A stretch of DNA of 64,000 nucleotides from Marinobacter fonticola. Lineage in GTDB: Bacteria; Pseudomonadota; Gammaproteobacteria; Pseudomonadales; Oleiphilaceae. The first letter of the stretch is position 1; every line of letters begins with the position of its first letter. The notes beneath the pieces were generated by a model. It was not told where the DNA came from and did no database searches. It saw only the letters and a list, made by a program, of their open reading frames with translations. A program made the translations under genes and the position numbers. The stretch is from NCBI RefSeq assembly GCF_008122265.1, contig NZ_CP043042.1:3968001-4032000 (forward strand), read 5' to 3'. Below are positions 56,387 to 64,000 of the stretch, in pieces.

Positions 56387-57655
56387 ATGAGCCAGAGCAG
56401 TACGCTGACACGTTGTCCCCATTGTGAGACCCGGTTCCGGGTGACCGAAGAGCAGCTCGGTATAGCGCGCGGTAAGGTGCGCTGCGGGAACTGCATGGAG
56501 GTTTTCAACGCCCTGGAGCACAGCGAGCCTGAATCCCCCGTCAGCCCATCTCCGTCCAAACCTGCGCCAGGCGCTGACACGCCATCCTCCGACGGCACCG
56601 GGAGTAGCCGGTTCGAAGTGGAGGACGACTTTGTTTTCGAAGACGATCCTGAGGAGGACGCCGCAGAAGGCAATTACGCGGGAACCAAGACCGCCTTCAC
56701 CGAGGACGAACTCAGCGACAGCTTCCTGAAATACGATGAGAAGACCTCGGGCAGCTTCGGCGAAGAGGACGACGACATGACGTCCGATATCGATGAGAGC
56801 TGGGCCGAAGCGATTCTCGACGAGGACGAAAAACTGTCCCGCAAGCGCGCTGTCGCGCCCGAGGAATCCAGACCGGAAACCCAGCAACCGCCTGAGAAGA
56901 CCAAAGCGCCCCAGCCTCCCGAGCGTGAGCCCGAACCCATAGCGCCGCCTTCTCACGCTCGCGAGCGCGCGAGCCAAGAAACGCCCGGCTTTGACCTGCC
57001 GGACGACGACGAGACCCTGGACGAAGCGGAACGTCCGATTAGCGCATCGCCCAGGGACGAACACGACGACCCCTTGGCGGCAACCCAGCGGATGGGCGGC
57101 GCAGCCCCCTACGACAACCTGCGCTACGAGCCGATAGCCGTCACGGGGCAACGCAGTTCCTGGGCACGTAAGACCTTATGGACCCTGGTCATCCTCGCCC
57201 TGATCGGACTACTGATCTCTCAAGTCACCTATTTCCAGCTCGACCGGTTGTCCAGCGTCCCCGAATTGCGCCCCTACTACGAGCAGGGTTGCGATATTCT
57301 CGGCTGCGACCTGCCACCCCTGGTAGCCATCGATCACATTCAGAGCCAAAAGCTGGTAGTCAGGACCGATCCGCAAAAAAGGGACACGCTCATCGTCGAC
57401 GCGGTCATCGTCAACCAAGCCGGGTTCGAGCAACCCTTCCCCAACATTGGCCTCACATTCTCGAACCTCAATGGCGACGTAGTTGCCCAGAGCGTATTCG
57501 AGCCTGACGAATACCTGTCAGGCGAGGCCGGGCAGATGGAACGGATGCCGAGCCAGACGCCGGTGCGAATCTCGATATCCATTCGCGATCCCGGTCGGGA
57601 CGCCGTCAATTACAACCTCTCGTTCCTCGCCCGGGACCGGAGTAGCTCCCAATAA
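56387..57655 (+). CDS. Zinc-ribbon and DUF3426 domain membrane protein
   Basis: This 422-residue protein begins with a MJ0042-type zinc ribbon with C10, C13, C33 and C36 (CPHCETRF and CGNC). A long acidic, Pro-rich disordered region (about 45-250) follows, then one membrane helix near 263-283 and a C-terminal DUF3426 domain outside (about 290-420). The arrangement suggests sensing or scaffolding across the inner membrane, but no function is established. The gene is commonly found between prmA and dusB-fis in gammaproteobacteria, as here. Confidence 0.88.
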   Translation: MSQSSTLTRCPHCETRFRVTEEQLGIARGKVRCGNCMEVFNALEHSEPESPVSPSPSKPAPGADTPSSDGTGSSRFEVEDDFVFEDDPEEDAAEGNYAGTKTAFTEDELSDSFLKYDEKTSGSFGEEDDDMTSDIDESWAEAILDEDEKLSRKRAVAPEESRPETQQPPEKTKAPQPPEREPEPIAPPSHARERASQETPGFDLPDDDETLDEAERPISASPRDEHDDPLAATQRMGGAAPYDNLRYEPIAVTGQRSSWARKTLWTLVILALIGLLISQVTYFQLDRLSSVPELRPYYEQGCDILGCDLPPLVAIDHIQSQKLVVRTDPQKRDTLIVDAVIVNQAGFEQPFPNIGLTFSNLNGDVVAQSVFEPDEYLSGEAGQMERMPSQTPVRISISIRDPGRDAVNYNLSFLARDRSSSQ

Positions 57656-57939
57656 CTCAGACGTATCTCTCACGCCTGAATGGCACAGGACTACCTCTGA
57701 ATAGCCCATGAATCACATCTGCGCGTTCCGAGTCAGTAATTGCACGCGGCATGATCTGCATCGACGCCTTTCCCTCGGGGCGCCCAGAGCGATTCACGCC
57801 CTGCCTTGCGGCTTTCTTAAAGGCTCTTCGCATGCCTGCGAAGACGCGCCTCGATAACGAGTCGCGCTGAAAGTCAGCGGCAATCCTGGGTTCGTTCAGA
57901 GATGCCTAAAGTCCCATCCCCGTCGGCACCTCACCGCTG

Positions 57940-58050
57940 AAAAGTCAACCAGATAGAACGAAAAATAATCAATTTTTTCGGCGCCTTACCCCTTCAATCA
58001 CGGGTGGGTCGGGGGTATCATTGTCGCCCCTTGAGAACTGGTTGACTTTT
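57940..58050. repeat. 13-bp perfect inverted repeats around the dusB-fis promoter region
   Basis: AAAAGTCAACCAG at 57940-57952 and its exact complement CTGGTTGACTTTT at 58038-58050 flank an 85-bp segment holding an A/T tract (AATAATCAATTTTTT) and a candidate -10 TATCAT at 58016-58021. The second arm ends 24 bp before the dusB start. The preceding part of this 419-bp interval (57656-57939) shows no gene; it includes a GGAGCC-family fragment near 57889-57906. Confidence 0.75.
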
Positions 58051-58074
58051 AACCAGATCACCTGGTGTGAGCAG

Positions 58075-59073
58075 ATGTTACCTGAAGCGAAGATCGGTTC
58101 CTACACACTACCCAATTCGTTGATCGTTGCGCCGATGGCCGGTGTGACGGACCGCCCCTTCCGTCTCCTGTGTCGTCGGCTCGGAGCCGGTCTGGCGGTC
58201 TCGGAAATGGTTATAGCAGACAGCCGGTTGTGGCACACCCGCAAGTCGCGCCTGCGTCTGGATCACGCCGGCGAGCCCGAGCCGCGATCAGTACAGATCG
58301 CCGGCGGCGACGCTGAAATGCTGGCCAACGCTGCACGCCTGAACGTGGAAAACGGCGCCCAGATCATCGACATCAACATGGGTTGCCCGGCGAAAAAAGT
58401 CTGCAATAAGGCCGCGGGCTCGGCACTGATGAAAGACGAGCCGCTGGTGCGCCAGATCTTGCAGGATGTAGTGGCCGCCGTGGACGTGCCGGTTACGCTG
58501 AAGATGCGCACCGGCTGGGACCGGGAGCACCGGAATGCCCCGCTAATCGCGCGCATGGCCCAGGACGCCGGCATCAAGGCCCTGGCCATCCATGGACGAA
58601 CCCGGGCCGATGCCTACCTGGGCGACGCCGAGTACGACACCATCGCCGAAGTTAAGGCGAGCGTCGACATCCCGGTCTTCGCCAACGGTGACATCGTTTC
58701 GCCGGAGAAGGCCCGGCACGTGCTCCAGCACACCGGGGCCGACGGCCTGCTGATCGGCCGCGCTGCACAGGGCAGCCCGTGGATATTCCGGGAAATCGAG
58801 CATTTCCTCCGCACGGGCACCTTCATGGCAGCCCCTGCTCTGGACGAGGTCGAAGCCCTATTGCGGGAGCATCTGATCGCGCTTCATGGGTTCTATGGCG
58901 AGCGCATGGGCACTCGCATCGCCCGCAAGCATGTGGGCTGGTACCTCCAGTCCCATGACGTAGACAAACAGTTTCGCCGTCACTTCAACCAACTTGAGGC
59001 GGCGCAAACGCAACTCGACAGTATTGAACAGTATTTTTCAGGCTTACGAAATGGAGAGGTATTCGCAGCATGA
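58075..59073 (+). CDS. dusB: tRNA-dihydrouridine synthase B
   Basis: This 332-residue FMN enzyme reduces uridine at position 17 of tRNA. It has the Dus motifs [33 protein letters not shown] with the catalytic Cys, KMRTGWD, IHGRTR and [18 protein letters not shown]. The ATG at 58075 fits the family length (E. coli 321); the longer TTG frame to 58021 adds an unlikely leader. It is first in the conserved dusB-fis operon. Confidence 0.95.
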   Translation: MLPEAKIGSYTLPNSLIVAPMAGVTDRPFRLLCRRLGAGLAVSEMVIADSRLWHTRKSRLRLDHAGEPEPRSVQIAGGDAEMLANAARLNVENGAQIIDINMGCPAKKVCNKAAGSALMKDEPLVRQILQDVVAAVDVPVTLKMRTGWDREHRNAPLIARMAQDAGIKALAIHGRTRADAYLGDAEYDTIAEVKASVDIPVFANGDIVSPEKARHVLQHTGADGLLIGRAAQGSPWIFREIEHFLRTGTFMAAPALDEVEALLREHLIALHGFYGERMGTRIARKHVGWYLQSHDVDKQFRRHFNQLEAAQTQLDSIEQYFSGLRNGEVFAA

Positions 59074-59387
59074 CCGCTGAGACACTGGCCAACGACAATG
59101 CACTCAATCCCAAAGGTGAAGGCAACCAGAGCCTGCAGGCCCCGGGCCGGAACGGCAATACCGTCACCCTGCGCGACAGCGTGGAAGTGGCGCTGAAGAA
59201 CTACTTTGAACAGCTCGACGGCGCGCCCGTTACCGACGTCTACCAGCTCGTGCTGAGCGAGGTGGAAGCGCCGCTGCTGGAGCAGGTCATGCGTTACACG
59301 CGCAACAACCAGACCAAGGCTTCAACCATGCTGGGGCTGAACCGCGGCACCCTGCGCAAGAAACTGAAGCAGTACGGTCTGCTATAA
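59070..59387 (+). CDS. fis: DNA-binding protein Fis
   Basis: This 105-residue nucleoid protein has a conserved C-terminal half [45 protein letters not shown] with the helix-turn-helix. Fis bends DNA and activates rRNA and growth-related genes. It overlaps the dusB stop by 4 bases. The N-terminus is more variable and a little longer than in E. coli (98 residues). Confidence 0.97.
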   Translation: MTAETLANDNALNPKGEGNQSLQAPGRNGNTVTLRDSVEVALKNYFEQLDGAPVTDVYQLVLSEVEAPLLEQVMRYTRNNQTKASTMLGLNRGTLRKKLKQYGLL

Positions 59388-59406
59388 TCGCAGAACCCGA
59401 CTCGAC

Positions 59407-59437
59407 GAGGGCCACCGGTATCCACCGCGCGGCCCTC
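59407..59437 (+). terminator. Hairpin between fis and purH
   Basis: GAGGGCC and GGCCCTC form a 7-bp stem around a 17-nt loop, followed by ATTTCGTT. It begins 20 bp after the fis stop and ends 34 bp before purH. It may terminate fis transcription or act as a leader structure of purH. Confidence 0.55.
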
Positions 59438-59470
59438 ATTTCGTTCAGACTCAGTGAAAAACCGAGACCC

Positions 59471-61051
59471 ATGGCAAACCAGGCTCCTATCCGTATTCGT
59501 CGAGCGCTGATCAGCGTCTCCGATAAGACCGGCATTATTGACTTCGCCCGCGCCCTGACCGGACGCAACGTAGAACTGCTCTCCACCGGCGGCACCTTCC
59601 GCCTGCTCCAGGACAACGGCATCGCCGTGACCGAAGTGTCCGACTACACCGGCTTTCCGGAGATGATGGCCGGCCGTGTCAAAACGCTGCATCCCAAGAT
59701 CCACGGCGGCATTCTTGGCCGTCGCGGCACGGATGATGGCGTGATGGACGAGCACGGCATCCAGCCCATCGACATGGTGGTGGTCAACCTGTATCCCTTT
59801 GAAGACGCGATCGCCAAACCCGAGTGCGACCTGCCCACGGCCATCGAGAATATCGATATTGGCGGGCCCACCATGGTGCGTGCCGCCGCAAAGAACCATG
59901 ACGATGTCGCCATCGTGGTCAACGCTTCGGATTACGGCCGCGTACTGGGTGAGCTTGACGGCGAGAGCGGCAAACTCAGCTATGCCACCCGTTTCGACCT
60001 GGCGGTCAAGGCGTTCGAACACACCGCTGGCTACGACGGCGCCATCGCCAACTACCTGGGCGGCCGTACCGCGGATAACGACAACGCCGACTTCCCACGC
60101 ACGTTCAACGCCCAGTTCGTCAAAGTACAGGACATGCGTTATGGCGAGAATCCTCACCAGCGGGCCGCTTTCTATGCCGAGCGCCATCCCCGCGAGGCCT
60201 CCGTGGCCACGGCAGAACAGTTGCAGGGTAAAGCGCTGTCCTATAACAACGTGGCCGACACCGACGCCGCGCTGGAGTGCGTCAAACCCTTCGCCGATCC
60301 CGCCTGCGTCATCGTCAAGCATGCCAATCCCTGCGGCGTCGCCATCGGCGCGGATATCCGTCAGGCCTATGACCTGGCGTTCGCTACCGACCCCACGTCA
60401 GCTTTCGGCGGCATTATTGCGTTCAACCGCGAACTGGATGCGGAAACCGCCAAAGCCATCATCGACCGCCAGTTCGTGGAAGTGATTATCGCCCCGACCA
60501 TTGCGCAGGATGCGGTGGATATCGTGGCGGCCAAGAAGAATGTGCGCCTGCTGGCCTGTGGCGACTTCAGCGGTGAGCGCGAGAAGGCGATGGACTACAA
60601 GCGTGTTACCGGCGGCCTGTTGGTACAGGACCGGGATCTGGGCATGGTGTCGATGGACGACGTTAAGGTGGTCACCGAGCGCCAGCCCAGCGAGGAAGAA
60701 CTCAACGACCTGCTGTTCGCTTGGGAAGTCGCCAAATACGTGAAGTCCAACGCCATCGTCTACGCCAAGGCGGGGCGTACCATTGGCGTCGGCGCCGGCC
60801 AGATGAGCCGCGTTTACAGCGCCAAGATCGCCGGCATCAAGGCTGCGGACGAGGGGCTTGAAGTGGCCGGATCGGTGATGGCATCAGACGCCTTCTTCCC
60901 GTTCCGTGACGGTATCGACGCTGCGGCCACGGCCGGCATCAAGGCGGTCATTCAGCCAGGCGGCTCCATGCGCGACCAGGAAGTGATCGACGCCGCCAAC
61001 GAACACGGCATTGCCATGGTCTTCACCGGCATGCGCCATTTTCGTCATTGA
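59471..61051 (+). CDS. purH: Bifunctional AICAR transformylase / IMP cyclohydrolase
   Basis: This 526-residue enzyme catalyses the last two steps of IMP synthesis. The N-terminal cyclohydrolase domain has [29 protein letters not shown] and [17 protein letters not shown]. The C-terminal transformylase has [38 protein letters not shown] and [15 protein letters not shown]. It precedes purD, as in many gammaproteobacteria. Confidence 0.98.
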   Translation: MANQAPIRIRRALISVSDKTGIIDFARALTGRNVELLSTGGTFRLLQDNGIAVTEVSDYTGFPEMMAGRVKTLHPKIHGGILGRRGTDDGVMDEHGIQPIDMVVVNLYPFEDAIAKPECDLPTAIENIDIGGPTMVRAAAKNHDDVAIVVNASDYGRVLGELDGESGKLSYATRFDLAVKAFEHTAGYDGAIANYLGGRTADNDNADFPRTFNAQFVKVQDMRYGENPHQRAAFYAERHPREASVATAEQLQGKALSYNNVADTDAALECVKPFADPACVIVKHANPCGVAIGADIRQAYDLAFATDPTSAFGGIIAFNRELDAETAKAIIDRQFVEVIIAPTIAQDAVDIVAAKKNVRLLACGDFSGEREKAMDYKRVTGGLLVQDRDLGMVSMDDVKVVTERQPSEEELNDLLFAWEVAKYVKSNAIVYAKAGRTIGVGAGQMSRVYSAKIAGIKAADEGLEVAGSVMASDAFFPFRDGIDAAATAGIKAVIQPGGSMRDQEVIDAANEHGIAMVFTGMRHFRH

Positions 61052-61068
61052 TTGAGAACGGGCCTCGT

Positions 61069-61151
61069 GCCGGATGACGCCTTTGGCCCATCCGACCGAG
61101 ATCGCTTCGGACTCGAACCGTAGGTCGGATGAGCCCAAGGCGCACTCCGAC
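61069..61151. repeat. REP-like inverted repeat between purH and purD
   Basis: Two 29-bp arms, beginning GCCGGATGACGCC (61069) and ending AGGCGCACTCCGAC (61151), are imperfect inverted copies separated by 25 bp. The shared core is CATCCGACC. In the transcript they form a long hairpin, similar in kind to the REP/BIME hairpins that stabilise upstream mRNA. It fills most of the 116-bp gap. Confidence 0.75.
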
Positions 61152-61167
61152 AAATAGGAATACAGCC

Positions 61168-62460
61168 ATGAACATTCTGATCATCGGTAGCGGCGGTCGC
61201 GAACACGCCCTGGCCTGGAAAGCCGCCCAATCCCCCAGCGCCGATCGTGTTTTTGTAGCGCCGGGCAACGCCGGTACCGCTCGCGAACCGCGTCTGGAAA
61301 ACGTCAGCATCGATGTACTGGCGCTGGACAAACTGGCCGACTTCGCTGCCGCCAACAACGTCGGGCTGACCATCGTGGGCCCGGAAGCACCGCTGGTTGA
61401 GGGTATCGTCGACCTGTTCCGCAAACGCGGCCTCCGGGTTTTCGGCCCGAACAAGGGCGCGGCGCAGCTGGAGGGGTCCAAGGCCTTCAGCAAAGATTTC
61501 CTGGCGCGCCACGCTATCCCAACCGCGGCCTACGCCAACTTTACCGATGTTAACGACGCCTTGGACTACGTCCGTGAGCAAGGGGCTCCTATCGTAGTCA
61601 AGGCCGATGGGCTGGCCGCAGGCAAGGGCGTGATCGTCGCCATGACCCTACAGGAAGCCGAGGACGCTATCCGCGACATGCTCGCGGGCAACGCGTTCGG
61701 CGATGCAGGCAGCCGGGTCGTCATCGAAGAATTCCTGGACGGCGAGGAAGCCAGCTTTATTGTCATGGCGGACGGCAAGAACGTCTTGCCCATGGCCACC
61801 AGCCAGGATCACAAGCGCGTGGGCGATGGCGATACGGGCCCCAATACCGGTGGCATGGGCGCCTATTCGCCGGCGCCGGTCGTCACCGATGCTGTCTACC
61901 AGCGCATCATGGACGACGTGATCCATCCGACCATTGAAGGCATGGCAAAAGAGGGGCTTCCCTACACCGGTTTCCTCTACGCCGGTCTGATGATCGATGC
62001 TCAGGGCGCCCCCAAGGTGATCGAGTTCAACTGCCGCTTCGGCGATCCGGAAACCCAGCCCATCATGCTGCGCATGCAGTCCGATCTGGTCGCGCTGTGT
62101 GACGCGGCCATTGACGGCAAACTGGACCAGTGCCGGTCCGAATGGGACCCACGCGCCTCGGTGGGTATCGTGCTCGCGGCCGGCGGCTATCCGGGCAGCT
62201 ACGAGAAAGGCAAAGTCATCGGCGGCCTGCCCCCGAGCGAGGTAGACGGTGAAAAGGTTTTCCATGCCGGTACCCAACTCAACGGTGAAGACGTGGTCAC
62301 CAGTGGCGGCCGTGTACTTTGTGCCACGGCTTTGGGCAACACGGTGACCGAAGCCCAGGAGAGAGCCTATCGGCTGGCTGGCCAGGTCGACTGGGAAGGT
62401 GCCTTCTATCGCAAGGACATTGCCTACCGGGCCATTGCCCGCGAACAGAACAAGCGGTAA
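61168..62460 (+). CDS. purD: Phosphoribosylamine-glycine ligase (GAR synthetase)
   Basis: This 430-residue ATP-grasp enzyme of purine synthesis has ILIIGSGGREHALAWKAA, VVKADGLAAGKGVIVA, QDHKRVGDGDTGPNTGGMGAY and EFNCRFGDPETQPIM. The ATG at 61168 follows AGGA; the upstream in-frame start at 61129 lies inside the REP-like hairpin. Likely co-transcribed with purH; a strong terminator follows. Confidence 0.97.
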   Translation: MNILIIGSGGREHALAWKAAQSPSADRVFVAPGNAGTAREPRLENVSIDVLALDKLADFAAANNVGLTIVGPEAPLVEGIVDLFRKRGLRVFGPNKGAAQLEGSKAFSKDFLARHAIPTAAYANFTDVNDALDYVREQGAPIVVKADGLAAGKGVIVAMTLQEAEDAIRDMLAGNAFGDAGSRVVIEEFLDGEEASFIVMADGKNVLPMATSQDHKRVGDGDTGPNTGGMGAYSPAPVVTDAVYQRIMDDVIHPTIEGMAKEGLPYTGFLYAGLMIDAQGAPKVIEFNCRFGDPETQPIMLRMQSDLVALCDAAIDGKLDQCRSEWDPRASVGIVLAAGGYPGSYEKGKVIGGLPPSEVDGEKVFHAGTQLNGEDVVTSGGRVLCATALGNTVTEAQERAYRLAGQVDWEGAFYRKDIAYRAIAREQNKR

Positions 62461-62466
62461 GTTCAA

Positions 62467-62494
62467 GAGGCCCGGTCAAACACCGGGCCTCTTT
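62467..62494 (+). terminator. Intrinsic terminator of purH-purD
   Basis: GAGGCCCGG-TCAAACA-CCGGGCCTC is followed by TTTCATT, 6 bp after the purD stop. Confidence 0.88.
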
Positions 62495-62541
62495 CATTGG
62501 GTGAACCCCATGACCTGCCATCGTGTGGCATAAGGATATCC

Positions 62542-63522
62542 ATGCACCGGCTTACACTGCGCTTCAAGGGCATCGTTACTCTGCTCGTTCTGTTGGTATG
62601 GCTATCGGGCTGCTCCCGCCAGGACCTTTACGATGCGGCCATCGCCTACGAGCGCAACGCGGCGGGGCTGGTCGAAGCAAGCATCGTTGTGGATGGTCGC
62701 ACTATCGCGTATCTCCATAATAAGACGCCGCAAGAGGGCCGGGCGCTGGTCCTGCTACACGGCTTCGCCGCCAATAAGGCCCACTGGCTGCGCATGGCCC
62801 GCTATCTCACCGGCACCTATAACGTCTACGCCATCGACCTGCCTGGCCACGGGGATAGCAGCCAGGCCCCCGACGGCGATTACAGCATCGAAGCCCAGAC
62901 GGGCTATGTGAACGCCATCCTCGATGCGCTCGGGCTGGGCCAGGTACACATGGTCGGCAACTCCATGGGCGGCGCCATCACTGCGCTGTATGCCGCCCGC
63001 TACCCCACCCACCTCGACAGCGCGACGCTGCTCGACCCAGCCGGTGTTCTCGAATATGACAGCGAATTTGTGTCATTGGTGCGGGAAGGTAATAATCCGT
63101 TGATTGTCCGCGAGCCCGGTGACTTTGAACGCCTGGTCGATTTTACCCTGGAGCAAGAGCCCTTCGTCCCCTGGCCCATCTATAGTGTTATGGAAGACCG
63201 GGCCCTAGCGCGCGAGGCCATCAATGAACGCATCTTTCTGCAAATCCGGGACTTCGGCTACCAACCGGCATTCCGCGACGCGCTGAACTCAATCACAGCG
63301 CCCGTGCTGATCGTCTGGGGCAAGAAGGACCGGGTGATCAACTACCGCAACGCCGAGGTGTTTGCCGAGCGGATCACCCGCTCGCGCAAGGTAATCCTCG
63401 ACAATGTGGGGCACGCGCCGATGATCGAAGTACCCGAGGAGACGGCGAAGCTGGTCGCGGACTGGATCGAGAGGTCCTCCCCACCCCCAACCGAGGCGCT
63501 CTCCCGAATCGCGCCGGATTGA
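62542..63522 (+). CDS. Alpha/beta hydrolase lipoprotein
   Basis: This 326-residue protein has a lipoprotein signal (GIVTLLVLLVWLSGC, lipobox LSGC), so it is attached to the envelope. The hydrolase fold shows the oxyanion HGFAANKAHW, the nucleophile elbow VGNSMGGAI, Asp in WGKKDRVI and His in NVGHAPMIE, a complete triad. It resembles secreted esterases/lipases and epoxide-hydrolase-like enzymes; the substrate is not predictable. The ATG at 62542 follows AAGGA; the upstream frame start at 62497 would bury the signal peptide. Confidence 0.9.
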   Translation: MHRLTLRFKGIVTLLVLLVWLSGCSRQDLYDAAIAYERNAAGLVEASIVVDGRTIAYLHNKTPQEGRALVLLHGFAANKAHWLRMARYLTGTYNVYAIDLPGHGDSSQAPDGDYSIEAQTGYVNAILDALGLGQVHMVGNSMGGAITALYAARYPTHLDSATLLDPAGVLEYDSEFVSLVREGNNPLIVREPGDFERLVDFTLEQEPFVPWPIYSVMEDRALAREAINERIFLQIRDFGYQPAFRDALNSITAPVLIVWGKKDRVINYRNAEVFAERITRSRKVILDNVGHAPMIEVPEETAKLVADWIERSSPPPTEALSRIAPD

Positions 63523-63615
63523 TCTCGCGCAGTGGTAACCCTGCCGGTAACTTGCAACACTCGGCCGCTCCAGCACCCAATAACAAGCGCCGCGAAAATA
63601 GACCATTAGGGCCCT

Positions 63616-64000
63616 ATGACTGAAGCTATTTGGATTCTCTTTGCATTCACCCTCGGCCTGCTCGCCCGTGCTGCCGGTTTACCGCCTCTGGTAGGTTATC
63701 TGGTGGCGGGTTTCGCCTTGAACGGCCTGGCCGCCGAGTTCGGCTTACCCACCGAAAGCAGCGAGACACTCGAACACCTCGCCCATTTGGGCGTCCTGCT
63801 GCTGTTGTTCACGGTGGGGCTCAAGCTGAAGTTCCGGTCGATATTCCGCCCGGAAGTCATCGGCGGCGGGCTGGTGCATTTCGTTATCACCTGTCTGGTA
63901 TTTATGCCGGGTCTCTACCTGTTCCTGGGACTGACCGGCCTGGATGCGTTGATGCTGGCGATCGCCTTGTCCTTTTCCAGTACGGTGCTGGCGGCCAAAG
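63616..64000 (+). CDS. Kef/CPA2-type cation:proton antiporter (3' end beyond the window)
   Basis: The first 128 residues show successive membrane helices (AIWILFAFTLGLLARAAGLPPLVGYLVAGFALNG split by short loops), HLGVLLLLFTVGLKLK and LALSFSSTVLAAK-like FSSTVLAAK, typical of CPA2 transporters such as KefB/KefC and YbaL. The C-terminal nucleotide-binding RCK domain, if any, lies outside. Probably exchanges potassium or sodium for protons. Confidence 0.85.
   Translation, partial: MTEAIWILFAFTLGLLARAAGLPPLVGYLVAGFALNGLAAEFGLPTESSETLEHLAHLGVLLLLFTVGLKLKFRSIFRPEVIGGGLVHFVITCLVFMPGLYLFLGLTGLDALMLAIALSFSSTVLAAK

Overview
The window looks like chromosome from a GC-rich gammaproteobacterium, most like Marinobacteraceae or the Pseudomonas/Hahella neighbourhood. 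The evidence is gene order and content: ubiE-ubiJ-ubiB, hisI-hisE-tatABC-rsmE, ygfB-pepP-ubiH-ubiI, zapA-6S RNA-5-FCL, aroQ-accB-accC-prmA, dusB-fis-purH-purD, a two-subunit biotin carboxylase pair, a wax ester synthase/DGAT, and a polyhydroxyalkanoate-associated small protein. No rRNA, tRNA, CRISPR array, prophage or intact insertion sequence was found. The assignment rests on reading the sequence, not on a database search.

Left part (1-21 kb), more accessory. It holds a partial Gfo/Idh/MocA oxidoreductase, then a 1523-residue CheB-CheR-PAS-LOV-PAS-GGDEF-EAL protein carrying a canonical LOV flavin-cysteine motif. Next is a LacI-regulated sugar operon: two palindromic operators 126 bp apart, a TIM-barrel isomerase/epimerase, a Gfo/Idh dehydrogenase, and a ribose-type ABC importer. 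Then come a ydbH-ynbE-ydbL envelope operon, a PEP-CTERM sorted protein preceded by a hairpin repeat element, a WS/DGAT acyltransferase, an alpha/beta hydrolase and a PHA-granule type protein.

Middle part (21-47 kb), mostly housekeeping. Ubiquinone synthesis genes lie at two sites (ubiE-ubiJ-ubiB and ubiH-ubiI), with late histidine genes, Tat translocase, RsmE, PepP and YgfB. A zinc-responsive locus follows: a consensus Zur box, a His-rich ZrgA protein, a MacB/FtsX-type ABC pair and a DUF3299 protein. After it come zapA, 6S RNA and 5-FCL, then ilvA, rpiA, a pyruvate carboxylase-type pair, an LCAD-like acyl-CoA dehydrogenase, a YqjD/YqjE-like pair and pyrophosphatase.

Right part (47-64 kb). 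A degenerate LapD-type c-di-GMP receptor and a REC-REC-GGDEF diguanylate cyclase are divergently arranged around a 7-bp tandem repeat. With the LOV protein, that makes three c-di-GMP proteins in 64 kb. Fatty-acid, translation and purine genes follow (aroQ, accBC, prmA, a zinc-ribbon DUF3426 protein, dusB-fis, purH-purD). The window ends with an alpha/beta hydrolase lipoprotein and a truncated Kef-type antiporter. Several intergenic regions carry short inverted-repeat elements sharing GGAGCCTCTGAA-like ends, plus one 142-bp MITE-like element with perfect 17-bp termini.
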